Part shown: positions 14,964-24,264 of the stretch, one piece after another | How the letters are laid out: every line of letters starts with the position of its first letter | Numbering within the stretch: the first letter of the stretch is position 1 | The notes under the pieces: generated by a model | The model's database searches: none | Told to the model about the DNA's origin: nothing | The model's input: only the letters and a program-made list of their open reading frames with translations | Program-made: the position numbers and the translations under genes | NCBI RefSeq assembly: GCF_003259845.1 | Contig: NZ_QLMJ01000030.1 | Coordinates: 1 to 64,000, forward strand | Length of the DNA stretch: 64,000 nucleotides | Direction: 5' to 3' | From: Actinoplanes lutulentus | Lineage (GTDB): Bacteria > Actinomycetota > Actinomycetes > Mycobacteriales > Micromonosporaceae

Positions 14964-16492
14964 CGGGCCGCCTGCCGCAGATCGAGTTCCTCGACCAGCT
15001 CCCGGGCCACCTCTTCGGTGATCTGCCGATCCCGCACCGCGGTTGCGATCGCCAGCCGCTGCGCGTCGAACAAGGCGTCGGCGGACGCATCACCGGGTGA
15101 CACCGCCGCCGCGATCAGCTCATGCCCCCGCGCGCGCATCTGCTCGGCGGCGGCCCGCTCCGCCGAGACGTCGAACTTCAGGCGCCGAGCCAGCCAGCCG
15201 ACCGTCGTACCCTGGATGAGCAGTGTGCCGAGAGTGAGGATCAGCGCGATCGCCTGGATCGCGTCGCGGCCGGGGAACGGCGCGCCGGACGCGGTGTGTT
15301 CGGGGATGCCGGCCGCGGCGGCCAGGGTCAGGATGCCGCGCATGCCGGTCCAGCCGACGAGGACGTTCTCCTTCATGGTCGGCGGCGGCAGCCGCTCGCC
15401 CCCGCGCCGCCGGGCGTTGCGGGCCTCCATGGTCTGCCGGAAATAGACGTCGGTGGCCATCCGCCGCTCGTAGCGGCGATGACGCAGCGTCCACCTGCCG
15501 AAGAGACCGAAAACGGCCACCATGCGGAAGACGATCGCGACGACGAGCAGCACGCCGGCCGCGACCAGCGTCCGGACCAGACCCGGTTCCTCGCTCGCCG
15601 CGAGTTCCTCGACGACCCACTTCAACTGCAGACCGATGTACGCGAAGACGAAGGTCTCGAGCAGGAAGTCGAGCGTCTTCCAGACCTGTTCCTCCTGGAG
15701 CCGGGTCCGATAGGCGCCCGGGTACGCGAAGTTCGGGTCGAGCGTGACGTTGATGCTGACCGAGAACGCGGCCGCCACGACGGCCAGGATGCCGGAGGCG
15801 TGCAACTCCTCGGCGATCAGGAACGCGATGAACGGCAACAGCAGGACCAGCACGGTCTCCAGAGTTGGATTGCCGAGCCGTTTGCGGATCATCAGAGTGA
15901 TCGTGGAGAGCACGCCGCCGATCGCGAGCCCGATCAGCGCGTTGCGGAAGAACGCCGCGATGCCACCGCCCCAGGTGGCGTGCTCACCGTTGACGGTGGC
16001 TACCGCGATGACGAACAGCGTCAGCGCCGTCGCGTCGTTGACCAGACTCTCGCCGGTGAGGATCGACGTGGCCCGTTTCGGCAGGCCCATCTCGTCGCCG
16101 TGCGAGACCGTGGTGATGGTGTCCGGCGGCGCGAGCACGGTGCCGAGCACGAACGCGGCACCGATCCCGATCGACGGCAGCAGTAACGAGGAGAGCCAGC
16201 CGAGCACGCCGGCGGTCAGCACGACGGTGACCACGCCGAGATAGATGATCGCCTTGAGGTTTGCGCCGAACGTGCTGACCTGCGCGTTGCGGGTCGCCGA
16301 GTAGAGCAGCGGCGGGATCACCAGGGCGAGGATGAGCTCGCTCTCAAGCTCGAGCCGCGGCACGCCCGGGATGAACGACGCCGCGGCCGCGAGCGCCACG
16401 ATCACCCAGCCCGGCTCGATCCGGTGCCGCCGCGCGACCGCGGTGACAGCGATCCCGACGCCGACGATGAGCAGGAGTTGTACGCCGTTCAC
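14954..16492 (-). CDS. Na+/H+ antiporter (CPA1 family)
   Basis: This 512-residue membrane protein has 10-12 helices. CPA1 signatures include VLAPPDTITTVS and the ESLVNDATALTLFVIAVA segment, whose ND motif is the cation site. A long cytoplasmic tail rich in A, E and R follows the last helix (about residue 430 on). It exchanges sodium (possibly potassium) for protons at the cytoplasmic membrane. Start is GTG at 16492; no ribosome-binding site is visible, so the transcript may be leaderless. It stands alone. Confidence 0.9.
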   Translation of the reverse strand: MNGVQLLLIVGVGIAVTAVARRHRIEPGWVIVALAAAASFIPGVPRLELESELILALVIPPLLYSATRNAQVSTFGANLKAIIYLGVVTVVLTAGVLGWLSSLLLPSIGIGAAFVLGTVLAPPDTITTVSHGDEMGLPKRATSILTGESLVNDATALTLFVIAVATVNGEHATWGGGIAAFFRNALIGLAIGGVLSTITLMIRKRLGNPTLETVLVLLLPFIAFLIAEELHASGILAVVAAAFSVSINVTLDPNFAYPGAYRTRLQEEQVWKTLDFLLETFVFAYIGLQLKWVVEELAASEEPGLVRTLVAAGVLLVVAIVFRMVAVFGLFGRWTLRHRRYERRMATDVYFRQTMEARNARRRGGERLPPPTMKENVLVGWTGMRGILTLAAAAGIPEHTASGAPFPGRDAIQAIALILTLGTLLIQGTTVGWLARRLKFDVSAERAAAEQMRARGHELIAAAVSPGDASADALFDAQRLAIATAVRDRQITEEVARELVEELDLRQAARHA

Positions 16493-16543
16493 GTGATCAG
16501 GTTAGTGGCTGGATGGCACACCTCTGATCCGTAACACGGTGTG

Positions 16544-18067
16544 TCACGTCGTGCTGGTCAGCAGAGCAGCGACCGAGAAGGTGGTCATGCCGATGCCGAC
16601 GGCGAGGATCGCCGCGGCGGACAGGGCCGGCATCCGGTGTGCGAACAGATTGGCGAGTCTGCCTTCATGGACGGAGCGAAGCCGCTCGCCCCAGCGGGCG
16701 AGGGCCAGGCCGACGCCGGTGAGCACCGCGGCGAGGCCGATGCCGTACGTGAGGACGAGGAGTACGCCGTACCAGGCTCGGCCGAGGGCTGCCGCTCCGA
16801 GGAGGACCACCACCGCCGACGGGCTGGGGGAGAGGCCGCCGGCGAAACCCATGGCGAGCAGGTTCCTGACCCGGAACGGCTCTGGTGCCGGATGCGGATG
16901 CGGATGCGGATGCGGATGGGGGTGCGGGTGCGGATGCGCGTGCGTGTGTGGGTGATGGTGATGCTCATGCGAGTGACCGTGCGAGGCCGCGTGCGCCAGC
17001 ACACCGGGCTTGTCCGGCGTGGAGTGAGCTCGCATCCTGGTCAGCGCGTGCCGCAACAGGTGGGCGCCGACCGCGACGACGAGGACGGCGCTGGCGACGC
17101 GGAGCCAGGCGTACAGCTCCTCGGGTGCGAGCTGGAGAGACGTGGACAGGACCAGGCCCAGGGCAAGCACCCCCGCGGTGTGGGTGACCGCGACGGTGAC
17201 TGCCACGGAGAGGGCCTGCGACAACCGGCCGTGGGCGCCGAGCAGATATGCCGCCATGATGGTCTTGCCGTGGCCGGGGGCCACCGCGTGCGCTCCACCC
17301 AGGACGAACGCGATGAGGACGGCGAGGATGCCGATGCCCCAGGTCAGCTCCCGGTGACCGGCGATGCCGGTGAACCACTGGGTCAACCGGTCGGCGCCGC
17401 GGCTCTGGCCGGCAGCGGCCGGCTCTTCCCCGGGGAACTCCGCGGCGGGCGGGCCGCCGGGTCGCACGGTGAGGGCCGCCGAGCGTACGTCTGACGGTGC
17501 TGCCCCTTGCGGGTAATCGGTGAGGCGGGCGGTGACGCTCGCAGCCGGCACGCTGGACCGGGTGAGGGTGTATCGGTCACCGACCGCGGTCACCTCGCGC
17601 CAGCCGATCCGCTCGGGCAGATAGTTCGCCTGTACGTCGACGTGCGAGCCGTCGGCCGGTCGGGCATCGGCATGCAGCAGGCATTGCAGCCGGAGCGTGC
17701 TGAGCCCACCCGCACCGGCCGGAAACGTCAACGCGACCGGGCTAGCGGTCACGGCCCGGCTGCTGCCGTCGACGGTGACGGTGGTGGCCACGCCGGCGGC
17801 GGTGCAGGTGGCCGCGGCGTACCGGTCGCGTTCGGCCTGGCCGGGGGTGCCGTCACGGTCGGTGTCGATGTCGTGCTGTGCCTGGTAGGCGGGCAGCTCC
17901 GCGAGGTCGAGCACGTAGTCGATGTCGACGCCGTCCGCGGCGACGCGCAGCCCCGCGTATTGATTGGTGGTGAAGTTGCCGAGCGGATGGGCCGCGGCCG
18001 CCGCGGGGGCGGACAGGACGCCCAGCGTGACGAGCAGCAGCGCGGATCCCCAGCGGAGACGAGTCAC
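16544..18067 (-). CDS. NicO/HoxN-like nickel-cobalt transporter with His-rich loop
   Basis: The 507-residue protein has a signal sequence (residues 1-26) and a roughly 200-residue periplasmic-facing domain. A six-helix NicO transporter core follows, with LGGAHAVAPGHGKTIMAAYL as its metal motif. Between helices 3 and 4 lies a histidine-rich loop of alternating HP and HTH units (about residues 375-405), encoded by a GGATGC-like hexamer repeat at 16889-16925. Such proteins export or import Ni2+/Co2+. Start GTG 18067 overlaps the TPR gene stop as GTGA, so it is the distal gene of a TPR-NicO operon. Confidence 0.85.
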   Translation of the reverse strand: MTRLRWGSALLLVTLGVLSAPAAAAAHPLGNFTTNQYAGLRVAADGVDIDYVLDLAELPAYQAQHDIDTDRDGTPGQAERDRYAAATCTAAGVATTVTVDGSSRAVTASPVALTFPAGAGGLSTLRLQCLLHADARPADGSHVDVQANYLPERIGWREVTAVGDRYTLTRSSVPAASVTARLTDYPQGAAPSDVRSAALTVRPGGPPAAEFPGEEPAAAGQSRGADRLTQWFTGIAGHRELTWGIGILAVLIAFVLGGAHAVAPGHGKTIMAAYLLGAHGRLSQALSVAVTVAVTHTAGVLALGLVLSTSLQLAPEELYAWLRVASAVLVVAVGAHLLRHALTRMRAHSTPDKPGVLAHAASHGHSHEHHHHPHTHAHPHPHPHPHPHPHPHPAPEPFRVRNLLAMGFAGGLSPSPSAVVVLLGAAALGRAWYGVLLVLTYGIGLAAVLTGVGLALARWGERLRSVHEGRLANLFAHRMPALSAAAILAVGIGMTTFSVAALLTSTT

Positions 18068-19368
18068 CGTGCGCCTTCCAGCCGGGTCAGGGCGGCCCGC
18101 GCGCTGGGCGCGTACCGGACGGAGAAGTGCGGATTGATCCTGAGCGCGCGGGCGAGATCGGTCCTGGCCCCGGCATCGTCGCCGAGAGCGTCGCGGATCA
18201 TGCCGCGGTAGTAGTACGCCGAGGCGTGACGAGTGTGCAGCCGCAGCCCCCGGTTGGCGTGGCCGAGGGCGGCACGGTCCTGCCCGGCCTGGTGCAGCGC
18301 CCAGGCGTACGCCATCTCGACGGACACCGACGGCCGGGCGGCCAGCAGAGCCCGCCCTCGTTTCACCGCCTCACCGGCGGGTCCCCTGTCGGCGTAGAAC
18401 AGCACCAGGTCGATGTCGGTCGCCGCGGTCGTCGACGTGGCGAGCTTGTCGCTGACCCGGACGAGGTCGTCGGCGCGAGCGGCTCCGGCCTTGTCGCCGG
18501 CGGCGGTCGACATGTCGGACAGCAGCACGAGGTGTTCGACGGTGGGCAGCGTGGTGGTTGCCGTACGCAGGTCACCGATGGCCGCCCGCAGGTCTCCCTG
18601 TGCCGCTTCGACGCGGGCCCGGCCCGCCAGCAGTGATGGTTGCCCGGGCCGGCGCAGCAGGCCCTCCGCGTAGTGGGTTCCAGCGGCCGCCAGGTCACCC
18701 GCTCCGAAGGCGAGATCGCCGAGGTTCTGCAGGGCGAACGCGGCCTCGGTGGGATCGGCCGCCATATCGAGCGCCCGCTGCATCAGTTCCCGCGCCCGGC
18801 GGTGGTCACCGTTGAGCTCGAACAGGTACGAGGCTCGGCCGAACGATCCGGTGTCGGGGCGCAGGTCGAGCATCCGTTGCACGGCGTCGGTCGCATCCCG
18901 ATAGCGGCCGAGCTCGACCGACGCGTCGGTGACGACACCGTAGGCGTCGGCGGACCATGCGTCGGCGGTGACGGCCCGGCGGGCGTACCGCAGAGCGCCG
19001 GTGAAGTCGTGCCGAGCCGCGGCCAGCGCGCCCAGCCCGGTCAGCGCGGCGGCGTTGCCGTCCGGGGACACGGTCAGCGACCGGTTCAGGGCCGTCTCGG
19101 CGAACGCGTAGTGCGAGGGGTCAGCGGTGATCCGGGCGATCTGGACGTGTGCCATACCCAGCTGAGCCCAGGCGTGCCAGTCGCCCGGGGTGCTGGCGAG
19201 ATGACGGGTGGTCCGTTGCACAAATGCATCCAGGGCGTGCGCCGGAGACACCGCGGCCGCGACCACGTTGTCCTCACGCGTGACCGGCCCGAGCACCGCG
19301 CCGGCTCCGAGCAGTGCCACCACAGCGGCAGCCGTGATCACCGCAGGTCGGGTCCATCGTTGCCGCAT
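18064..19368 (-). CDS. TPR-repeat membrane-anchored protein
   Basis: This 434-residue protein has an N-terminal membrane anchor or signal (TAAAVVALLGAGAVLGPVT). The remainder is tetratricopeptide-like helical pairs, for example DWHAWAQLGMAHVQIARI and ASAYYYRGMIRDALGDDAGA near the end. TPR proteins scaffold complexes. ATG 19368 is preferred because AAGGA lies 6 bp upstream; the longer frame adds a basic 11-residue lead. It is coupled to the downstream NicO gene and divergent from DUF4331. A DUF4331 gene beside such TPR and NicO genes is a recurring actinobacterial arrangement as far as I recall. Confidence 0.8.
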   Translation of the reverse strand: MRQRWTRPAVITAAAVVALLGAGAVLGPVTREDNVVAAAVSPAHALDAFVQRTTRHLASTPGDWHAWAQLGMAHVQIARITADPSHYAFAETALNRSLTVSPDGNAAALTGLGALAAARHDFTGALRYARRAVTADAWSADAYGVVTDASVELGRYRDATDAVQRMLDLRPDTGSFGRASYLFELNGDHRRARELMQRALDMAADPTEAAFALQNLGDLAFGAGDLAAAGTHYAEGLLRRPGQPSLLAGRARVEAAQGDLRAAIGDLRTATTTLPTVEHLVLLSDMSTAAGDKAGAARADDLVRVSDKLATSTTAATDIDLVLFYADRGPAGEAVKRGRALLAARPSVSVEMAYAWALHQAGQDRAALGHANRGLRLHTRHASAYYYRGMIRDALGDDAGARTDLARALRINPHFSVRYAPSARAALTRLEGAR

Positions 19369-19529
19369 CGTCTGTCCTTGCCGTCGATGTCGACTCGGCA
19401 AGCCAACTAAAACACCATATAAGCCACCCTCACGACTAATAGCTGATAGTCCTTAAATCATTCTCGATGCGACCGCGAACCGGCCGCCTTCAACGCGGAC
19501 GAAGTTGAGCCGCTCATTTCAGGAGAATC

Positions 19530-20933
19530 ATGAATCTCGTTGAAGGCCCCGCGGGCCGACGGCTACTCGCCGTCGCCGCGGCCGGCCTCGCCGCGGCAGG
19601 GGTGGCCTCACTCGCCCCGATGCAGGGCACCGCCTCGTCCCACCGCGAAGCTCCGTTGATCTCGGATACTCCCAAGCTGGACAACACCGATCTCTACGCC
19701 TTCGTCAGCCCGGACGCACCCAAAGCGGTGACGGTGATCGCGAACTGGCAGCCGTTCGAGGAGCCCAACGGCGGCCCGAACTTCTACCCGTTCGCGACCG
19801 AAACCGCACACGACATCAACATCGACAACAACGGTGACGCCGTTGCGGACATCGTCTACCGATGGACGTTCCGGACTTCCCGGCAGAACCTCAAGACCTT
19901 CCTCTACAACACCGGACCGGTCACCTCAAGCGTCGACCCGGACCTGAACGTCCGGCAGAGGTACACGCTCCAGCGGATCACCAGCCACAGCACCACGACC
20001 CTGCTGAAGGACGCGGTCGTAGCGCCGTCCTTCACCGGCAAGGCCTCGATGCCGAATTACGCGCATCTCGCGGACGAGGCCGTGACGCCGTTCGCGAAGG
20101 GCACCGCGAAGTCGTTCGCCGGCCAGGCCGACGACCCGTTCTTCGCTGACCTGCGCGTCTTCGACCTGCTGTACGGCGGGGATCTCTCCGAGGTGGGCCA
20201 GGACTCCCTCAAGGGCTACAACGTGAACACCATCGCGCTGCAGGTGCCCAAGCAGGACCTCGCTCTCAACAACAACTCCGCGGCCAACCCGGTCGTCGGT
20301 ATCTGGAGCACGACGTCACGCGCCGGTGCCAGCATGCGCAGCGGTGGTGCGAGTTCCCTGCAGCAGGTGTCGCGGCTCGGTAATCCACTGGTCAACGAGG
20401 CGGTCATCCCGCTGAGCGCCAAGAACCAGTTCAACGCGGCCAAGCCGGCCGACGACGCCAAGTTCCTGCCGCACGTCCTCCGGCCGGAGTTGCCCACGCT
20501 GATGCAGGCGATCTACAAGATCCCGGCGCCGACCACACCCCGCGACGACCTGGTCGAGGTCTTCCTCACCGGTGTCTGCAAGGCCTGCGGCCCGGTCAAG
20601 GCCGATCTGAACTCCCAGCGTCTCAACCGGGACGTCAAGGCGGCGAAATTCAAGCCGTCCGAGCAGCTGCGCCTCAACATGAAGGTCGCTCCGGCCGCCG
20701 AACCCAAGCGGCTCGGCGTGGTCGGCGGTGACCTCGCCGGTTTCCCGAACGGCCGCCGGCTCACCGACGACGTCCTGGACATCACCGTCCAGGCGGCCGA
20801 GGGAATCCTGCTGCCGGACCCGCCGGACGCCGTGGCGACACTCGGCGACGGTGTCGACGCCAACGATCACGCGTTCCGGTCGACGTTCCCGTATGTCGCG
20901 CTCCCCAACATGGAGAGCGTCAACCAGTCCTGA
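19530..20933 (+). CDS. Secreted DUF4331-domain protein
   Basis: The 467-residue protein has a signal peptide (about 1-36) and then the DUF4331 opening SSHREAPLISDTPKLDNTDL. The domain continues with LYAFVSPDAPKAVTVIANWQ and ends near AFRSTFPYVALPNMES. The conserved SSHREAP start right after the signal peptide is diagnostic. The function of DUF4331 is not known. Its divergent position opposite a NicO metal transporter suggests a role in metal binding or handling outside the cell. The ribosome-binding site AGGAG lies 5 bp before the ATG. Confidence 0.9.
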   Translation: MNLVEGPAGRRLLAVAAAGLAAAGVASLAPMQGTASSHREAPLISDTPKLDNTDLYAFVSPDAPKAVTVIANWQPFEEPNGGPNFYPFATETAHDINIDNNGDAVADIVYRWTFRTSRQNLKTFLYNTGPVTSSVDPDLNVRQRYTLQRITSHSTTTLLKDAVVAPSFTGKASMPNYAHLADEAVTPFAKGTAKSFAGQADDPFFADLRVFDLLYGGDLSEVGQDSLKGYNVNTIALQVPKQDLALNNNSAANPVVGIWSTTSRAGASMRSGGASSLQQVSRLGNPLVNEAVIPLSAKNQFNAAKPADDAKFLPHVLRPELPTLMQAIYKIPAPTTPRDDLVEVFLTGVCKACGPVKADLNSQRLNRDVKAAKFKPSEQLRLNMKVAPAAEPKRLGVVGGDLAGFPNGRRLTDDVLDITVQAAEGILLPDPPDAVATLGDGVDANDHAFRSTFPYVALPNMESVNQS

Positions 20934-20944
20934 TCACGACCATC

Positions 20945-20978
20945 GGAGGCGGACCGCACACCTGTGCGGTCCGCCTCC
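20945..20978. terminator. Strong GC hairpin between convergent genes
   Basis: GGAGGCGGACCGCACA and its perfect complement form a 16-bp stem with a tiny loop, starting 12 bp after the DUF4331 stop. The opposing aldehyde dehydrogenase gene ends at 20992. It has no T tail but is placed as a bidirectional actinobacterial-type terminator. Confidence 0.8.
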
Positions 20979-20991
20979 GCGGTTCTACGAG

Positions 20992-22521
20992 TCAGATGTC
21001 GAATTTGACGCCCTGTGCGAGGGGCAGCGCGCCCGAGAAGTTGATCGTGTTGGTGGCGCGGCGCATGTACGCGCGCCACGCGTCGGACCCTGACTCCCGG
21101 CCGCCGCCGGTCTCCTTCTCGCCGCCGAACGCGCCGCCGATCTCGGCCCCCGACGTGCCGATATTGACGTTGGCGATTCCGCAGTCCGACCCGTCCGGGC
21201 CGAGGAAGCGCTCGGCCTCGCCGAGATCGCTGGTGAAGATGCTCGACGACAGACCTTGCGGGACGTCGTTGTTGAGCGCGATAGCCTGGTCGATGGTGGA
21301 GTAGGGGAGCACGAAGAGGATCGGGGCGAACGTCTCCTGGCGGACGATGTCGGTCTGCTCGGTCATGCGTACGATCGCGGGCTCGACGTAAAACGCACCC
21401 GGCGCCGCCTCGGCCAGGCGGCGAGAGCCGCCGGCAATGATCTCCCCACCCTGCTGCCGCGCTGCCAGCAGCGCGTCCTGCATTGATTTGTACGCGGAAT
21501 CGGAGATCAGCGGCCCGACCAGCGTCCCGGCGTCCAGCGGCGAGCCGATCGGCAGCGAGCGATACGCGGACGCGACTCGATCGAGCAACGAGGCGATCAC
21601 ACTCTCGTGGGCGATCACCCGGCGCAGCGTGGTGCAGCGCTGCCCCGCGGTGCCGGCGGCGGAGAACACGATGCCGCGCGTCGCCAGATCGAGATCGGCC
21701 GACGGGGTCACCACGGCGGCGTTGTTGCCGCCGAGTTCCAGCAGCGACCGGCCGAACCGGTCGGCGACGCGGGGGCCGACAGCCCTGCCCATCCGGGTCG
21801 ATCCGGTAGCGCTGAGCAGCGCGATCCCGCGGTTGCCGACGAGCGCCTCACCGACGTCGGCGCCGCCGATCACCACCTGGCTCAGGTTCGCCGGCGCGCC
21901 GGTCTCGGCGATCGCCCGGTCCAGCAGCGCGGCCGAGGCGAGCGCGCTGAGCGGCGCCAGCTCGGACGGTTTCCACACCACCGGGTCGCCGCAGACCAGG
22001 GCGATCGCGGTGTTCCACGACCAGACCGCGACCGGGAAGTTGAACGCGCTGATCACGCCGACCACACCGAGCGGGTGATAGCTTTCGGACAGCCGGTGCC
22101 CGGGACGTTCCGAGGCGATGGTCCGGCCATAAAGCTGCCGGGACAGCCCCACCGCGAACTCGCAGATGTCGATCATCTCCTGGACCTCGCCCAGCGCCTC
22201 CGAGGTGATCTTGCCGACCTCCAGGCTGACCAGCGTCGCGAGATCCTCCTTGTGCTCGCGCAACAGCTCACCCAACCGTCGCACGAGCGCGCCGCGAACC
22301 GGCGCCGGCACCGTGCGCCACTCACCGAAGGCCTCGGTCGCCTTTCTCACCGCCGCGTCCGCGTCACTCCGCGATTGCCAGCGTACGGAAATCAGCACCT
22401 CACCGTTGACCGGCGACGTGACCGGTCGGTCTCCGGCTGACGCGGCCAGATCGACGCCGCAGCGCTCGGCGGCTTCCCGGGCGCGGCGGCTGAGGTCCTC
22501 GGCGGTTGGCAGGCTGGTCAC
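20992..22521 (-). CDS. ALDH7/antiquitin-like semialdehyde dehydrogenase
   Basis: This 509-residue NAD(P)-dependent aldehyde dehydrogenase has the active-site stretch FSAAGTAGQRCTTLRR (nucleophile Cys), the general base in LLELGGNNAAVV and the SATGSTRMGRAVG coenzyme loop. FNFPVAVWSWNTAIALVCGD and GGAFGGEKETGGGRESGSD are signatures of the antiquitin/L-piperidine-6-carboxylate dehydrogenase subgroup. That enzyme oxidises alpha-aminoadipate semialdehyde in lysine or pipecolate breakdown. GTG start with AAGGAG 8-9 bp upstream. It lies 46 bp downstream of the FAD oxidase gene, on the same strand, supporting a pathway pair. Confidence 0.87.
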   Translation of the reverse strand: MTSLPTAEDLSRRAREAAERCGVDLAASAGDRPVTSPVNGEVLISVRWQSRSDADAAVRKATEAFGEWRTVPAPVRGALVRRLGELLREHKEDLATLVSLEVGKITSEALGEVQEMIDICEFAVGLSRQLYGRTIASERPGHRLSESYHPLGVVGVISAFNFPVAVWSWNTAIALVCGDPVVWKPSELAPLSALASAALLDRAIAETGAPANLSQVVIGGADVGEALVGNRGIALLSATGSTRMGRAVGPRVADRFGRSLLELGGNNAAVVTPSADLDLATRGIVFSAAGTAGQRCTTLRRVIAHESVIASLLDRVASAYRSLPIGSPLDAGTLVGPLISDSAYKSMQDALLAARQQGGEIIAGGSRRLAEAAPGAFYVEPAIVRMTEQTDIVRQETFAPILFVLPYSTIDQAIALNNDVPQGLSSSIFTSDLGEAERFLGPDGSDCGIANVNIGTSGAEIGGAFGGEKETGGGRESGSDAWRAYMRRATNTINFSGALPLAQGVKFDI

Positions 22522-22567
22522 AAGCGGTCTCCTTCAGGGTCTTTGGCACCGGCTGATCCTTGTGGGG

Positions 22568-23716
22568 TCAGACGATGTTGAGCTCGGGCCGGGTGCCGGC
22601 CCCGGCGAAACGGGCAGCGCTCAGGTCACTGACGTCGACGAACGGGCGGCGGCGCAGGTAGAGGTCACGCATCACCTCACCGACCGCCGGACCCATCAGG
22701 AAGCCGTGGCCGGAGAAGCCGGTCGCGTACAGGAAATCGCCGTCGCGGCCGATCAGCGCGTTGTGGTCCGGGGTGTTCTCGTAGAGCCCGGCCCAGCCGC
22801 TGGCGATGCCGACCTCGGCGAGCCGCGGGGCGCGGCGTTCGACAGTTTCGCCGAGCCGGGGCATCCAGGCGTCGTCACGGTCCAGCTTGAAGCCCGGCGT
22901 CTCGTCCGGATCGGACATGCCGAACAGCAGGCCACGGCCCTCGCCGTGGAAGTAGAAGGTGCTGCCGAAGTCGATCGTGAACGGGGTGAGCGGGTCGAGG
23001 CCGGGCATCGGCTCGGTGATCAGGATCTGCCGGCGCAGCGGGGTCACCGGCAGGTCGACGCCGGCCCACGCCCCGACCTCGGCGGACCAGGCCCCGGCGG
23101 CGCAGATCACGGTGCTGGTTTGGATGGTGCCGGCGTTTGTGCGTACCCCAGTGATGTGTTGACTGTGAATGTCTATGCCGGTCACGGGGCAGTGCGGGAT
23201 CAGGGTGGCGCCGAAGCGGCGGGCGGCGGTGGCGTAACCGAGAACGACGGATTCGGGCGTGCAGTGACCGTCGGTGGGTGAGTAGACGGCGGCGATCAAT
23301 CCATCGGTGTTGATGAGCGGGGAGAGCCGCTTCGCCTCCGCGACGCTGATCATGCGGGACGGGATGCCGAGCTCGTTCTGGGTGCGCACGTTGCGCTCGA
23401 ACGCGCTCACGTCGGCCGGGTCGTCCAGCAGGAAGAGGTATCCGACCTGGTGAAAGTCGATTTCCTGACCGAAGCGGGCGGGAAAATCGGCGAAGGTTTC
23501 CAGGCTACGGGCGCCGAGCGCGATGTTGACGGGATCGGAGAACTGGGCGCGGACGCCACCGGCGGCCTTACAGGTGGAGCCGGAGCCGAAGGAGTCCTTG
23601 TCGAGGAGCACGACGTCCCGGACGCCGGCGCGGGCCAGGTGATAGGCGGTGCTGAGACCCATGACGCCGCCACCGATGATGACGACGGATGCGGAGGGTG
23701 GGGGAGGAGTGGGCAT
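22568..23716 (-). CDS. FAD-dependent amine oxidase (sarcosine/pipecolate oxidase type)
   Basis: The 382-residue flavoprotein has an N-terminal dinucleotide-binding motif (VVIIGGGVMGLSTAYHLA) and the DAO fold through to ATGFSGHGFLMGPAVGEVM near the C-terminus. CKAAGGVRAQF after the Rossmann part is where sarcosine-oxidase-beta-like enzymes sit. It should oxidise a secondary or cyclic amine or D-amino acid. With the antiquitin-like dehydrogenase next in the operon, pipecolate (lysine degradation) is the best guess. GGAGGA lies 7 bp before the ATG. Confidence 0.85.
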   Translation of the reverse strand: MPTPPPPSASVVIIGGGVMGLSTAYHLARAGVRDVVLLDKDSFGSGSTCKAAGGVRAQFSDPVNIALGARSLETFADFPARFGQEIDFHQVGYLFLLDDPADVSAFERNVRTQNELGIPSRMISVAEAKRLSPLINTDGLIAAVYSPTDGHCTPESVVLGYATAARRFGATLIPHCPVTGIDIHSQHITGVRTNAGTIQTSTVICAAGAWSAEVGAWAGVDLPVTPLRRQILITEPMPGLDPLTPFTIDFGSTFYFHGEGRGLLFGMSDPDETPGFKLDRDDAWMPRLGETVERRAPRLAEVGIASGWAGLYENTPDHNALIGRDGDFLYATGFSGHGFLMGPAVGEVMRDLYLRRRPFVDVSDLSAARFAGAGTRPELNIV

Positions 23717-23844
23717 CTACGGTCCTCCAGACTTCGGAAGGATCTTCCGTTGATCCTCAGGCCCGGAGGTGGCTTTTTCAAGGTGTGCGGAGGTCGAAGA
23801 GATAGAGACCGGCTCCCATCATGCAGTGCCGCCGCGCCACTGTC

Positions 23845-24258
23845 CTAACGGTCCACTCGGCGCAGCAGCAGCCAGGCGTCGGCCGGGAACATCCGCCGGG
23901 CGATCGTCCACGACAGCCGTGAGTAGTAAGCCCTGGCCTCGCCCTCGTAGATGATCTGAGGAGAACCGGCCTGATGCTCCGCACCCTTCCACCGGATAAT
24001 GCAACCCCCGGCCGCCAGCACATTCCGCACCCAGTTCGTGCGCTCGCCCCACGGCAGATTGATGACAAAAACCTCCGGCGTCGCCATCACCACGACCGGC
24101 ACGGCCAGATCGCGGCCGGTCACCCTGCCGCGATGCTGGACCACCGCCCACGGCGACCAGCGGCGCCCGGACAGCGCACGAACAGCGGGTGTGGTGGCAC
24201 GGACGAAAGCACTCATGCGCTCATCGTCCGGCACAGCGCCGGGGAACCGCTTCCCCAT
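23845..24258 (-). CDS. DDN-like nitroreductase/deazaflavin-dependent protein
   Basis: At 137 residues it fits the F420-binding DDN family (split beta-barrel). It has HRGRVTGRDLAVPVVVMATP near residues 42-62 and LPWGERTNWVRNVLAAGGC at about 68-87. The WVRN motif is strongly conserved in these proteins. Members reduce quinones or nitro compounds using reduced F420. It is the last gene of an operon with the hydrolase-LuxR fusion, 6 bp away. An alternative start at Met15 (MSAFVRA) is possible. Confidence 0.8.
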   Translation of the reverse strand: MGKRFPGAVPDDERMSAFVRATTPAVRALSGRRWSPWAVVQHRGRVTGRDLAVPVVVMATPEVFVINLPWGERTNWVRNVLAAGGCIIRWKGAEHQAGSPQIIYEGEARAYYSRLSWTIARRMFPADAWLLLRRVDR

Positions 24259-24264
24259 GATCCG

